From Pusillimonas sp. T2 (GTDB lineage Bacteria > Pseudomonadota > Gammaproteobacteria > Burkholderiales > Burkholderiaceae_B): DNA of 64,000 bases. The DNA is taken from assembly GCF_002236805.1 (NCBI RefSeq), contig NZ_NIQA01000010.1, positions 51,274-115,273 on the forward strand, read 5' to 3'. The notes under the pieces are model-generated. The model was not told the origin of the DNA and made no database searches. It worked only from the letters and a program-made list of their open reading frames with translations. Below are positions 49,776-57,996 of this stretch, one piece after another (the stretch's first letter is position 1; each line of letters opens with the position of its first letter). The translations under genes were made by a program, and so were the position numbers.

Positions 49776-50303
49776 TTAAACCGGGTACACCAGATCGGTG
49801 GCCAGAATTTCCGTGTCGTGAATGACCTGGCGCTCTTTAAGTAGAAGGCGGTCGCCGTCGCGTACGAAACGATCATAGTACTTGCCGGCCAGATGCACGG
49901 TCGAGGGGCCTTCGATCAGAGTTTGCACCAGAAGGAAGTTGGCCTCGGCTTCGATGACGCCGTTTGCCTCGTCGACGATCCGGATGTTGGACACCAGGTG
50001 CAGTGTGTGGCGCGGTGCAAACATCTGGGTGCGACCGATGGCAACAGCACGGTCGTGCATCATGTTGCGGCCTTCGGCGTACACCAGGCCCACCACCAGG
50101 CCCAGGTCTGCGTTCTCGCGCGAGGTAATGCGGTATAGGCCGTCTTCAGTAAAGAAGTTGGGCCAGAGTTCGACATTGTTAGTGTCGAGCACGGCGCAGT
50201 ACTCGTTATGAAACGCTTCGACCTCGGCGCGCAGTTGCTGGGCCCGCGCTGCGTCGATGCGTGCAGGTTGAAACGAATAATCAGTCTTCATGGTCGAAAG
50301 CAT
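49776..50303 (-). CDS. picB4: 6-hydroxypicolinate 3-monooxygenase, small (beta) subunit
   Basis: Protein of 175 residues with the NTF2/SnoaL-like fold of ring-hydroxylating dioxygenase beta subunits (VEAFHNEYCAVLDTNNVELW, TEDGLYRITSREN, RTQMFAPRHTLHLVSNIR). These structural subunits pack under the alpha subunits in an alpha3beta3 oligomer. It starts one base after the alpha-subunit stop, with GGAG upstream; MKTDY four codons later is an alternative. It is the last gene of the minus-strand picB operon. The B4 label follows the published gene order. Confidence 0.82.
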   Translation of the reverse strand: MLSTMKTDYSFQPARIDAARAQQLRAEVEAFHNEYCAVLDTNNVELWPNFFTEDGLYRITSRENADLGLVVGLVYAEGRNMMHDRAVAIGRTQMFAPRHTLHLVSNIRIVDEANGVIEAEANFLLVQTLIEGPSTVHLAGKYYDRFVRDGDRLLLKERQVIHDTEILATDLVYPV

Positions 50304-50304
50304 C

Positions 50305-51594
50305 TTACAACTCCATTACGCCGCGATAGTATTGGTACATGGCACGGATGGCCGCTTCGGAAATCAGGGTGTTCGACGTTCCGATGGTGCCGGTGTCGAG
50401 TTTGATGATGTTCACGTCGGTGCTGGAGCGGCGCACGCCTTCTTGCACAAAACGCATGGCTTCGTTGTCTTCCAGGCCTAAAAAGCCAGACGGGCCCATC
50501 AGGTTGCCCTGGCGTAAACGATGGCGCAGCATTTCTTCGGTATCGTCTTCGTAGCCAAACATGGTCCACTGCATGATCATGCTGTTCGGGCCGTTGGGGA
50601 TAATCTGACGCACGCCCAAGGTATTCATCTCGCGCTGAACCACCAGGTTGGGCCAGATGGTGGTCATGGTGACCGACCAGGGCGAGTTGAACTCTTTAAC
50701 GAAGTCCAGGAAGCGTTCGTCGCGCAGACGCAACTCGTCGCTGAACGAGCGCATTTCTTTCTTGGTCTCTTCGCTGACGCTGGCGTAGATTTCGTCTTTC
50801 TTTGCTGAACCCATAATGCCGTGGCGCCCGTGTTTGCTGTCGGCAAACATCATGGACTTGTTGCCGGCAACCAGCAGCCCGAACACCACCAGGAAGGAGT
50901 GCAGCAGCGTGGCGTGATAGGGGTCTTTCAGGTTCTCGTGGTACATCTTCCAGTTGCAGGGCAGCTCGTTACGGTAGTAGCCCAGCAATTTAAGTTTTTT
51001 ACCTGGGAACACCACCTTGAAATCTTCAAGAATTTCGGGTGTCAGGTACTCTTCGATGGGTTCGACCTTGTCGGAATACGATGCGAAGATCACGCCATTG
51101 AGTGCTGTAACGTTAAGTTTGCGCAGGCCGTGGTCCTCGTTGCGAAAATCGCGAGGCATACCGCCTTCTTTGTTAACGCCGCGCTTGAACGGAACGCCTT
51201 GCAAGTCGCCCTTAAGGGTGTACGACCACTGGTGGTAGGGGCAGACGAACTCTTTGGCATTACCCTGGCTTGAACGGCAAAACTCTGCGCCACGGTGCGC
51301 GCAGCGGTTTTCGAATACGCTGACGGTGCCGTCTTCGGCGCGGGCAACCACCACAGGAATGGCGCCGACGTATGAGCGCTTGTAATCGCCCGCATTGGGG
51401 ATTTCGCACTCAAGTGCAACGTAGTTCCAGGTGTCGCCCTGGAAAATTCTTTCCATTTCGCGGTCGTAAACGGCCTGGCTGGTGTAAACCCAGTCGGGGA
51501 TGGCGTCCAGGCCTTGTTCGGGCCAGACGCACTGATCGAGTGCCGGGTCTTTTGACGCCACGGTTTGCCCGATGACGGTTTGTGACTGATACAT
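50305..51594 (-). CDS. picB3: 6-hydroxypicolinate 3-monooxygenase, Rieske oxygenase (alpha) subunit
   Basis: Oxygenase of 429 residues. The Rieske ligands are CAHRGAEFC...CPYHQW and the mononuclear iron ligands lie in ENLKDPYHATLLHSF. Together with the ferredoxin and reductase of the same operon it forms a multicomponent system that in JQ135 hydroxylates 6-hydroxypicolinate at C3. A Rieske monooxygenase acting on a hydroxypyridine acid is uncommon; nicotinate degraders use a flavoprotein (NicC) for the analogous step. The role comes from family and identical gene order. Confidence 0.87.
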   Translation of the reverse strand: MYQSQTVIGQTVASKDPALDQCVWPEQGLDAIPDWVYTSQAVYDREMERIFQGDTWNYVALECEIPNAGDYKRSYVGAIPVVVARAEDGTVSVFENRCAHRGAEFCRSSQGNAKEFVCPYHQWSYTLKGDLQGVPFKRGVNKEGGMPRDFRNEDHGLRKLNVTALNGVIFASYSDKVEPIEEYLTPEILEDFKVVFPGKKLKLLGYYRNELPCNWKMYHENLKDPYHATLLHSFLVVFGLLVAGNKSMMFADSKHGRHGIMGSAKKDEIYASVSEETKKEMRSFSDELRLRDERFLDFVKEFNSPWSVTMTTIWPNLVVQREMNTLGVRQIIPNGPNSMIMQWTMFGYEDDTEEMLRHRLRQGNLMGPSGFLGLEDNEAMRFVQEGVRRSSTDVNIIKLDTGTIGTSNTLISEAAIRAMYQYYRGVMEL

Positions 51595-51617
51595 GAAGAT
51601 CTCCTTGGAAATCGGGG

Positions 51618-52913
51618 CTAAGCCGGTGACACCGACGTGGCTTGGGCCAAGACTTGTTTGGCAAAAGCACGTACGGTGACCAAAGTGTCGGTAAATTGGG
51701 AAGGGTCGATGGCCAGGCGCGATTCGAAAACTGGTCGCAGGGCGCGCAGGTCGCCACCGGCATTCACGGCAATCGCGTGTACCGGAATGTTGTCGAGCAA
51801 GCCGACCATAATGAATTTTGCCGGCGTGGCGCCCCCCGAGGTGTCGCCCCGGGTGACATAGCGCAGACCTGCTTGCGGTAAACCCAGCATCTGGATATTG
51901 TGGCCAAACTGGTCAGTCCAGAACCAAGGGTAGGCCGCAGGCTCGGCGGTTTCGCCCAGCATCGCTGCTGCGGCAATGCGCGCCTGTTCGTTGGCGTTTT
52001 GCCAGGACTCCAGACGCATGCCGGCGCCCGAGGCGTCCCGAATCTGGCTGGTGCAGTCGCCGGCGGCAAAGATATCGCCATGGCTGGTGCGGCATTGTGA
52101 ATCAACGACAATACCGCCATTTTGGGTATCGACGCTCAGGCTGGCGTCGCGCGCAAGCGCGGTGTTTGCGGTCAGGCCAACAGCCACGACTACCAGGTCG
52201 GCCGAAAGCACGGTACCGTTATTGAGTGTGAGCTGCCAGGCGCCCTGCGAAGCCGCGGGAGCGACGACCTCGCGGGCCGCCTGCCCTAAATGCAGCGTCG
52301 CGCCGGCCCGGGCGGCTTGTGCCTCGAGCCAACCAGAAAATTCGGGTGGAACCACTCGCGCCAGGGCGCGCGGGGCGTATTCGATAACCGATGCTGTCAG
52401 CCCTTTGCCCAGCGCTGTCGATGCAATTTCAAGCCCTAAAAACCCGGCGCCGATAATGACGACATGCTTGCCGGGCTGCATGGCGGCACGCAGGTGCCGT
52501 GCGTCGTCGAGTGTGCGCAAATAGAAAACATTGGGCGCTGTTTCCGGGAAGTCGGGCAGGGTGCGCGCCAGACCACCGGTTGCCAGCAGACATTTGTCGA
52601 AACCGACGGTGCTACCGTCAGACAGGGCGGCGACTTTACCGTTAGTGTCCAGGTGCGTCACGCTCAGGCCGAGTTTCAGGTCGACCTGACTTTCTTCGTA
52701 GAACCCGGCGGGCTTCACGCTGATGGCCGGTTCAGTATCGGGCGAGGCGGCGACCAGCAGATCTTTGGAGAGCGGCGGGCGCTCGTAGGGCGGGTGGGCT
52801 TCGTCGCCCACCAAACTGATGCGACCGCTATAACCGTGGCCGCGCAGGGCGGCAACGGCAACGGCTGCCGCCTGCCCCGCGCCGACAATCAGAATAGATG
52901 ATGGTGAGCTCAT
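51618..52913 (-). CDS. picB2: 6-hydroxypicolinate 3-monooxygenase, ferredoxin reductase component
   Basis: FAD- and NAD-binding reductase of 431 residues of the rubredoxin/ferredoxin reductase family (pyridine nucleotide-disulfide fold without the active disulfide). ILIVGAGQAAA binds FAD, VVIGAGFLGLEIA binds NAD, and AAGDCTSQ is the second FAD motif. PPYERPPLSK is characteristic. It passes electrons from NADH to the Rieske ferredoxin. It lies between the ferredoxin and oxygenase genes of the operon. Confidence 0.9.
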   Translation of the reverse strand: MSSPSSILIVGAGQAAAVAVAALRGHGYSGRISLVGDEAHPPYERPPLSKDLLVAASPDTEPAISVKPAGFYEESQVDLKLGLSVTHLDTNGKVAALSDGSTVGFDKCLLATGGLARTLPDFPETAPNVFYLRTLDDARHLRAAMQPGKHVVIIGAGFLGLEIASTALGKGLTASVIEYAPRALARVVPPEFSGWLEAQAARAGATLHLGQAAREVVAPAASQGAWQLTLNNGTVLSADLVVVAVGLTANTALARDASLSVDTQNGGIVVDSQCRTSHGDIFAAGDCTSQIRDASGAGMRLESWQNANEQARIAAAAMLGETAEPAAYPWFWTDQFGHNIQMLGLPQAGLRYVTRGDTSGGATPAKFIMVGLLDNIPVHAIAVNAGGDLRALRPVFESRLAIDPSQFTDTLVTVRAFAKQVLAQATSVSPA

Positions 52914-52930
52914 GCGTTGGCCTTGCCGGT

Positions 52931-53236
52931 TCAGAAGCGCACGAAAATTTCGTTGCCTTCAGTTTTGACTTCGTAGACTTTCATGTCTTCGGTAGCCGGT
53001 GCACACATGGCTTTGCCCGTACGCAGGTCGAATTTGGCCTGGTGCAAGGGGCATTCAATACAGCCGTCTTCCAGAAAGCCGTCGGACAGCAGTGCGTACT
53101 GATGCGTACAGATATTGTCCGAAACAAAGAATTCGCCTTCGGTGTGATGCACGGCCAATTGATGACCATTGACGTCGACAGCCAGGGACTCGTCTTCGGC
53201 GACTTGATCGACGGTAGCGATTTTTATCCAGTTCAT
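52931..53236 (-). CDS. picB1: 6-hydroxypicolinate 3-monooxygenase, Rieske ferredoxin component
   Basis: Small soluble Rieske ferredoxin of 101 residues. The [2Fe-2S] ligands are CTHQYALLSDG...CPLHQAKFD (C-x-H, 16 residues, C-x2-H). It shuttles electrons from the reductase to the oxygenase. It is the first gene of the minus-strand operon, and the PicR-like site at 53267-53280 lies 31 bases upstream. Confidence 0.9.
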   Translation of the reverse strand: MNWIKIATVDQVAEDESLAVDVNGHQLAVHHTEGEFFVSDNICTHQYALLSDGFLEDGCIECPLHQAKFDLRTGKAMCAPATEDMKVYEVKTEGNEIFVRF

Positions 53237-53266
53237 AGTGTTTTCTTTGATTTTAGTGGCAATATA

Positions 53267-53280
53267 GTCAGTATGCTGTA
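53267..53280. promoter_or_regulatory. PicR-type site for the picB operon
   Basis: GTCAGTATGCTGTA; read on the minus strand it is TACAGCATACTGAC, with CATACT as a likely -10 element. The GTCAGTA arm is identical to the perfect site before picC, and the other arm has two mismatches. Confidence 0.55.
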
Positions 53281-53391
53281 TATTTATTCTTGCCTATATA
53301 GGGGTTTACACCAAGTAATTAGGGATTGCCCGAAAATGGCATGAATAAAGGCTTTCTCGGTGTTTACCCTCGTTGACACCTTTGCAGATTG

Positions 53392-53405
53392 ATCAGCATA
53401 CTAAC
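53392..53405. promoter_or_regulatory. PicR-type site for the TRAP/picA/ABC genes
   Basis: ATCAGCATACTAAC matches the consensus TCAGTATACTGA at most positions and overlaps the CATACT -10 element of a promoter with TTGACA at -35 (53373). It would control the TRAP binding-protein gene and perhaps picA beyond the hairpin at 54675. Confidence 0.5.
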
Positions 53406-53562
53406 AAATAACCTGCTCTGGTGCGCCAATTTTTAACCGTATTCGGCGTCTCGCATTCAGTCATCGGGTGGGTTGGCGAACTTTACGTTTTGTCCCCTTT
53501 TCGGCCCATGCGGGCCACAGCAGTTGTCTGTTCTATTCATAACAAATCACAAGGAGCTGTAC

Positions 53563-54660
53563 ATGCAACGACGTCGCTTTCTAACACAGGCAGTCGCCGC
53601 GACCGGCGCAGGTTTGGCCGCTGTCGGGATGCCCGCAGTCGCTCAAGGGACGCCCAGCGTGCGCTGGCGTATGTCGACCGGCTGGCCCAAAAGTCTTGAC
53701 GCGATTTACGGTTCGGCCGAAGATCTGTGCCGTCGCGTCAGCCAATTGACGCAAGGCAAATTTGAAATTCGCGCGTTTCCGGGCGGCGAAATTGTGCCTT
53801 ACGCACAAAACATGGAAGCGGTCAGCAACGGGACCGTCGAATGTAACCACGTGTTGGCTACGGCGCACATTGGTACCAATACCGCCATCGCTTTCGACAC
53901 CGGTATGTCGTTTGGCCTGAACGCCCGTCAGCACAACGCCTGGCTGAACTACGGCGGCGGTATGGATTTGTTGCGCGGCATGTACAAGCAATACGGCATT
54001 ACCAACTTTGTGACCGGTAACGTCGGTGTACAAATGGGTGGCTGGTACCGCCGTGAAATCAAGTCCCTGAAAGACATCGAAGGCCTGAAAATGCGTGTGG
54101 GCGGCATTGGCGGCATGGTGCTGAGCAAGCTTGGCGCCATTCCACAGCAGATTCCCCCCAGCGATATCTACCCTTCGCTTGAAAAGGGCACCATCGACGC
54201 GGCTGAATGGATCGGCCCCTACGATGATGAAAAACTCGGCCTGAACAAAGTGGCACCTTACTACTACTCGCCAGGTTGGTGGGAAGGCAGTGCGTCGATT
54301 ACCAGCATGGTCAACACCAAGGCCTGGGAAGCGCTTCCACCCGAGTACAAGGCTGCGTTCGAGGCGGCGGCGGCCGAGCAAACGGTTCGCATGCTGGCCA
54401 AGTACGACGCCCTGAACCCCGGCGCGTTGCGCTCGCTTATCGCCAACGGCGCCAAGCTCAGCTTCTTCCCGAAAGACGTTATGGACGCAGCGTACAAGGC
54501 GTCGCAAGAGCTGTGGACAGAGCTGTCTGCCAAGAACCCTGACTTCGCCAAAATCTATCCCCAGTGGAAGAAGTTCCAGGAATCGGAAGCCAGCTGGTTC
54601 CGCGTCACTGAAAACGCGCTCGATAACTTTACGTTCAACGAAGTACTGAAGAAATCGTAA
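53563..54660 (+). CDS. TRAP transporter substrate-binding protein (DctP type)
   Basis: Periplasmic binding protein of 365 residues. The N-terminus RRRFLTQAVAA with a following hydrophobic stretch and AVAQG looks like a Tat-type signal (twin Arg plus Phe-Leu). The mature part is of the TakP/DctP-like 2-keto or aromatic acid type (RWRMSTGWPKSLDA, GGWYRREIKSLKDIEGLKMRVGG, GTIDAAEWIGPYDD). AAGGAG precedes the ATG; the frame upstream is not used. It serves the DctQ-DctM membrane subunits encoded at 61867-64000, more than 7 kb away. Picolinate or a relative is the probable ligand. Confidence 0.9.
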   Translation: MQRRRFLTQAVAATGAGLAAVGMPAVAQGTPSVRWRMSTGWPKSLDAIYGSAEDLCRRVSQLTQGKFEIRAFPGGEIVPYAQNMEAVSNGTVECNHVLATAHIGTNTAIAFDTGMSFGLNARQHNAWLNYGGGMDLLRGMYKQYGITNFVTGNVGVQMGGWYRREIKSLKDIEGLKMRVGGIGGMVLSKLGAIPQQIPPSDIYPSLEKGTIDAAEWIGPYDDEKLGLNKVAPYYYSPGWWEGSASITSMVNTKAWEALPPEYKAAFEAAAAEQTVRMLAKYDALNPGALRSLIANGAKLSFFPKDVMDAAYKASQELWTELSAKNPDFAKIYPQWKKFQESEASWFRVTENALDNFTFNEVLKKS

Positions 54661-54674
54661 TCCGGTCTCTTCAA

Positions 54675-54703
54675 AAGGCGCGCCCGGTTAGCGGGCGCGC
54701 CTT
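54675..54703 (+). terminator. strong hairpin between the TRAP binding-protein gene and picA1
   Basis: AAGGCGCGCCCG (54675-54686) and CGGGCGCGCCTT (54692-54703) form a perfect 12-bp stem with a 5-base loop, right after the stop codon. Only TTGTGG follows, so it is not a classical T-tailed terminator. It may act as a partial terminator or 3' end protector that keeps binding-protein mRNA abundant. Confidence 0.6.
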
Positions 54704-54754
54704 GTGGTACCCCGAATTAAGCAGGCAACAGATGCATTACAGGCAGGTTCAGGC

Positions 54755-57157
54755 ATGACAGACTCACATCACTCAACATTCACCGCAAAGCCGCAGGGCG
54801 TTGGCGCGCGAATTCCTCGTAAAGAAGACGCGCGTCACCTGCATGGCAAGGGCAACTTCATTGGCAACATGAGCATGCCGGGTCTCAGCGAGGTCGCTTT
54901 CTTGCGCAGTCCGCTGGCGCACGCGCGTATCACTGGGGTCAAAGTGTCGCCCGAGGCCGAGGGCCATGTGTTTCTGCGGTCGTCCATGCCCGACGCCAAA
55001 GATATTGTTGCCAACTCGACGTTACCGACTTACCAGGCCTCTGGGCAGCCGCCATTGGCGCACGATAAAGTGCGTTTTGTGGGCGAGCCCGTCGCGATGA
55101 CGTTCGCGCCAACGCGTGCCGAAGCCGAAGACCTGGCGGAGCTGGTTGACGTAGATTATGACGAGCTGCCGGTTTATGTTGATATTGAAAGCGCCGAAGC
55201 AGCCACTGAAAATTTTGTACACGATCACTGGAAAGACAATGTGTTCGTGACGTTGAATGCCAATACCAATTTTGATGAACTGTCGGCAAAGGCCGAGGTC
55301 GTCGTCAAGCGTGATATCGACCTTTCCCGCCAGTGCATGCTGCCGATGGAGGGCATCGCGGTATTGGCCTACTGGGATAACCAGGTCAACCAGTTGGTGA
55401 TTTACACCGCGACTCAGGTGCCACACCTGATCCGTACCGGTTTGTCCGAATTCCTCGACCTGCCTCAAGAGCAAATCCGGGTTATTTCGCCCGACGTGGG
55501 TGGCGGGTTTGGATACAAATGTATTTTGCAGCAAGAAGAGCTGTGTGTTGCCTGGCTGGCCAAAACTTACAAGCGTCCGTTTCGTTACCTCGAAGACCGC
55601 CGCGAGCACTTGATTGCGGGTGCCAATACGCGCGAACATCATTACGAAATGACGGCGTACGCCGATAAACAGGGCAAATTGCTTGCGCTCGATGCCAAAG
55701 TCACCATCAATGGCGGCGCGTATTCGGTCTGGCCGTTTACCGTAGGCCTGGAAACAGGCCAGGCTTTGGGTAACCTGCCTGGGCCTTACGCGTTTCGCGG
55801 TTACCGTTGCCAGACACGTTGCGTGGCGACCAACAAACCGGGCTTTCTGCCGTATCGTGGTGTAGCGCGTACAGGCGTGTGCTTTGCTATCGAGCTATTG
55901 CTCGACGCCGTGGCGCGTGAAGTGGGCCGCGAAGCTTGGGAAGTGCGTCTGGACAACCTGGTGCAGGCCGAGCAAATGCCTTATGTCAACGTGACCAACA
56001 AGCATCTGGACAGTGGCGACTACCCGGCCAGCCTACGACGCGCACTGGAAATGATTGATGTCAACGCCGTGCGTGAACGCCAGCAGCGCGGCGAACCCGA
56101 TGGTCGTCTGATTGGTCTGGGCGTAGCTACTTACACCGAGCAATCCGCGCACGGTACGTCGGTTTTTGCCGCCTGGGGCACGCCTGTAATTCCAGGTTTT
56201 GATCAGGCTGCAGTCAAGTTGACGCCCGACGGCGGCGCCGAGTTGCGTGTGGGCGTTCACTCGCATGGTCAGGGCATGGAAACCACCTTCGCCCAGATTG
56301 CCAACGAGATTTTGGGAATCGACGTCAATCGTATTCGTCTTGTGCACGGCGACACCGGGCAGACTCCGTATTCATCCGGTACCTACGCGTCGCGGTCCTT
56401 GGTCATGTCAGGCGGTGCCGTGTCAACGGCATGCAAGCAGTTGGTGCCGCGCATCAAAAAAATCGGCGCTCATTTGTTAGGGGCATCGGTCGACGATGTG
56501 GTGCTTGAAGACGGCTGCGTAAAAGCAGGCGATCGTCAGGTGCCCATGTCGCAAATTTGTAATGCGTGGTACGTCAACCCCCAGCATTTGCCGCCCGATG
56601 TCGACCCTGCCGGTCTGGAAATCAGTGTGGGTTATCGCCCCAAAGTAGATACCGGCAGTTTCACTTATTGCAGTCAGGCCGCTGTTGTCGCTGTAGATCC
56701 GAACACTGGTGCCATCGAAATTCTGGATTATGTCGTGGTCGAAGACTGTGGCCGCATGATTAATCCCCTGGTGGTTGAAGGGCAGACCATTGGCGGTATT
56801 GCGCAGGGCATTGGCACCGCGTTGTACGAAGAAATGCCCTACGACGATCAAGGTCAGCCCTTGGCGTCAACGCTGGCTGACTACATCATGCCTGGCGCCA
56901 CCGAAGTACCCAATATCCGTATCGACCATTTCGAAACCCTGTCGCCGCACACCGAGTTCGGTGCAAAGGGTATGGGCGAAGGCGGGGCCATTGCACCGCC
57001 CGCCGTTATTTTTGGCGCCGTCAACGACGCCTTGAAGGATTACGGCGTCGAATTTACCCGCACACCGCTGTCGCCGCATCGCGTGCTCGATGCGCTGGCC
57101 GATGCGGGCCGCTCAACCGAATCACGTCCCAACGCAACAACAGGGGCTACCGTATGA
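54755..57157 (+). CDS. picA1: picolinate dehydrogenase, molybdopterin-binding large subunit
   Basis: Molybdenum hydroxylase large subunit of 800 residues (xanthine dehydrogenase/CO dehydrogenase CoxL family). Cofactor and active-site motifs: DVGGGFGYKCILQ (about residue 248), LPYRGVARTGVCFAIE (about 367), and the C-terminal KGMGEGGAIAPPA, whose Glu is the catalytic base. It hydroxylates picolinate at C6 using water and passes electrons through the other two subunits. A GTG at 54704 opens the frame earlier, but MTDSHHS at 54755 fits the family N-terminus better. The subunit order large-FAD-[2Fe-2S] follows the published picA1A2A3 naming by position only. Confidence 0.87.
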   Translation: MTDSHHSTFTAKPQGVGARIPRKEDARHLHGKGNFIGNMSMPGLSEVAFLRSPLAHARITGVKVSPEAEGHVFLRSSMPDAKDIVANSTLPTYQASGQPPLAHDKVRFVGEPVAMTFAPTRAEAEDLAELVDVDYDELPVYVDIESAEAATENFVHDHWKDNVFVTLNANTNFDELSAKAEVVVKRDIDLSRQCMLPMEGIAVLAYWDNQVNQLVIYTATQVPHLIRTGLSEFLDLPQEQIRVISPDVGGGFGYKCILQQEELCVAWLAKTYKRPFRYLEDRREHLIAGANTREHHYEMTAYADKQGKLLALDAKVTINGGAYSVWPFTVGLETGQALGNLPGPYAFRGYRCQTRCVATNKPGFLPYRGVARTGVCFAIELLLDAVAREVGREAWEVRLDNLVQAEQMPYVNVTNKHLDSGDYPASLRRALEMIDVNAVRERQQRGEPDGRLIGLGVATYTEQSAHGTSVFAAWGTPVIPGFDQAAVKLTPDGGAELRVGVHSHGQGMETTFAQIANEILGIDVNRIRLVHGDTGQTPYSSGTYASRSLVMSGGAVSTACKQLVPRIKKIGAHLLGASVDDVVLEDGCVKAGDRQVPMSQICNAWYVNPQHLPPDVDPAGLEISVGYRPKVDTGSFTYCSQAAVVAVDPNTGAIEILDYVVVEDCGRMINPLVVEGQTIGGIAQGIGTALYEEMPYDDQGQPLASTLADYIMPGATEVPNIRIDHFETLSPHTEFGAKGMGEGGAIAPPAVIFGAVNDALKDYGVEFTRTPLSPHRVLDALADAGRSTESRPNATTGATV

Positions 57158-57984
57158 AAGCTGCAAAATTTGAATATCAACGTGCCGTAACGGCCAAAGA
57201 AGCACTCGCTGTCTTAAAAAACACCGATGGGTCGGTCAAAGCCATGGGCGGCAGCCAGTCGCTGGGCCCCATGCTGAATCTGCGTCTGGCGCGTCCGGCC
57301 AAGGTCATTGACGTTTCCGGCGTCGATGAGTGGCGACAGGTCGCTGCCGAGGGTCTCAAGATTCGTATCGGGGCGGCTGTCACACATACCGACATCGAAG
57401 ACGGTGTGTTCCCCGAACTGCGTGGCCATATGCTGCAAGAAGTGGCCGGCCGCATTGCTTACCGTGCCGTGCGTAACCGCGGCACCATAGGCGGCAGCAT
57501 TGCGCACGCCGACCCGGCGGCCGACTGGGTGCTGGCTACCAGCGCCCAGTCGGCCGAGCTCGAATTGTCGTCTGCCGCCGGTACGCGACGCGTGCGCATG
57601 CCCGAGTTCATGCTGGGTGCTTATGCCGTCGATCTGCAACCCGAAGAATTGATCACGGCCGTCATTGTGCCCGCGCGTACGGCCCAAACCCGTTGGGGTT
57701 ACTACAAGTTTTGCCGTAAAACGGGCGAGTTTGCCGAAGCCAGCTGTGCGGCGTATTTCGAGCCGTCTACCCAAACTGCCCGCATTGTGGTGGGGGCGCT
57801 TGGGGGCGCACCGCAGTTATTGGCCGAATTGTCTGCCCAAGTGGCTAAAGGCGGCCTTGCCGCAGCTGACGAGCAGGCCATCGGGCAGGCTCTCGCCGCC
57901 GTCGCACCCGAAAAAACCGCCGCCGACCGACGGTTGTACATCACGGTCATCCAGCGTTGCCTGCAACAGGCATTGGGTGAGTAA
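57154..57984 (+). CDS. picA2: picolinate dehydrogenase, FAD-binding subunit
   Basis: CoxM-type FAD subunit of 276 residues with the FAD motifs MGGSQSLGPMLNLRLARP and RNRGTIGGSIAHADPAAD, and a C-terminal CO dehydrogenase flavoprotein domain. It receives electrons from the iron-sulfur subunit and hands them to the respiratory chain or another acceptor. The start overlaps the large-subunit stop (ATGA), and the next subunit starts 12 bases on. Confidence 0.88.
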   Translation: MKAAKFEYQRAVTAKEALAVLKNTDGSVKAMGGSQSLGPMLNLRLARPAKVIDVSGVDEWRQVAAEGLKIRIGAAVTHTDIEDGVFPELRGHMLQEVAGRIAYRAVRNRGTIGGSIAHADPAADWVLATSAQSAELELSSAAGTRRVRMPEFMLGAYAVDLQPEELITAVIVPARTAQTRWGYYKFCRKTGEFAEASCAAYFEPSTQTARIVVGALGGAPQLLAELSAQVAKGGLAAADEQAIGQALAAVAPEKTAADRRLYITVIQRCLQQALGE

Positions 57985-57996
57985 AGGAAAGTAGCT

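Larger units (their letters stand above)
53237..53562. promoter_or_regulatory. divergent promoter region between picB and the TRAP binding-protein gene
   Basis: This AT-rich 326-base region has no convincing coding frame. It carries two PicR-like sites, one near each divergent operon. The plus-direction promoter has TTGACA (53373-53378) and CATACT (53397-53402) spaced 18 bases apart. The leader from that promoter to the binding-protein start is about 155 bases, with no obvious riboswitch or hairpin. Confidence 0.6.
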
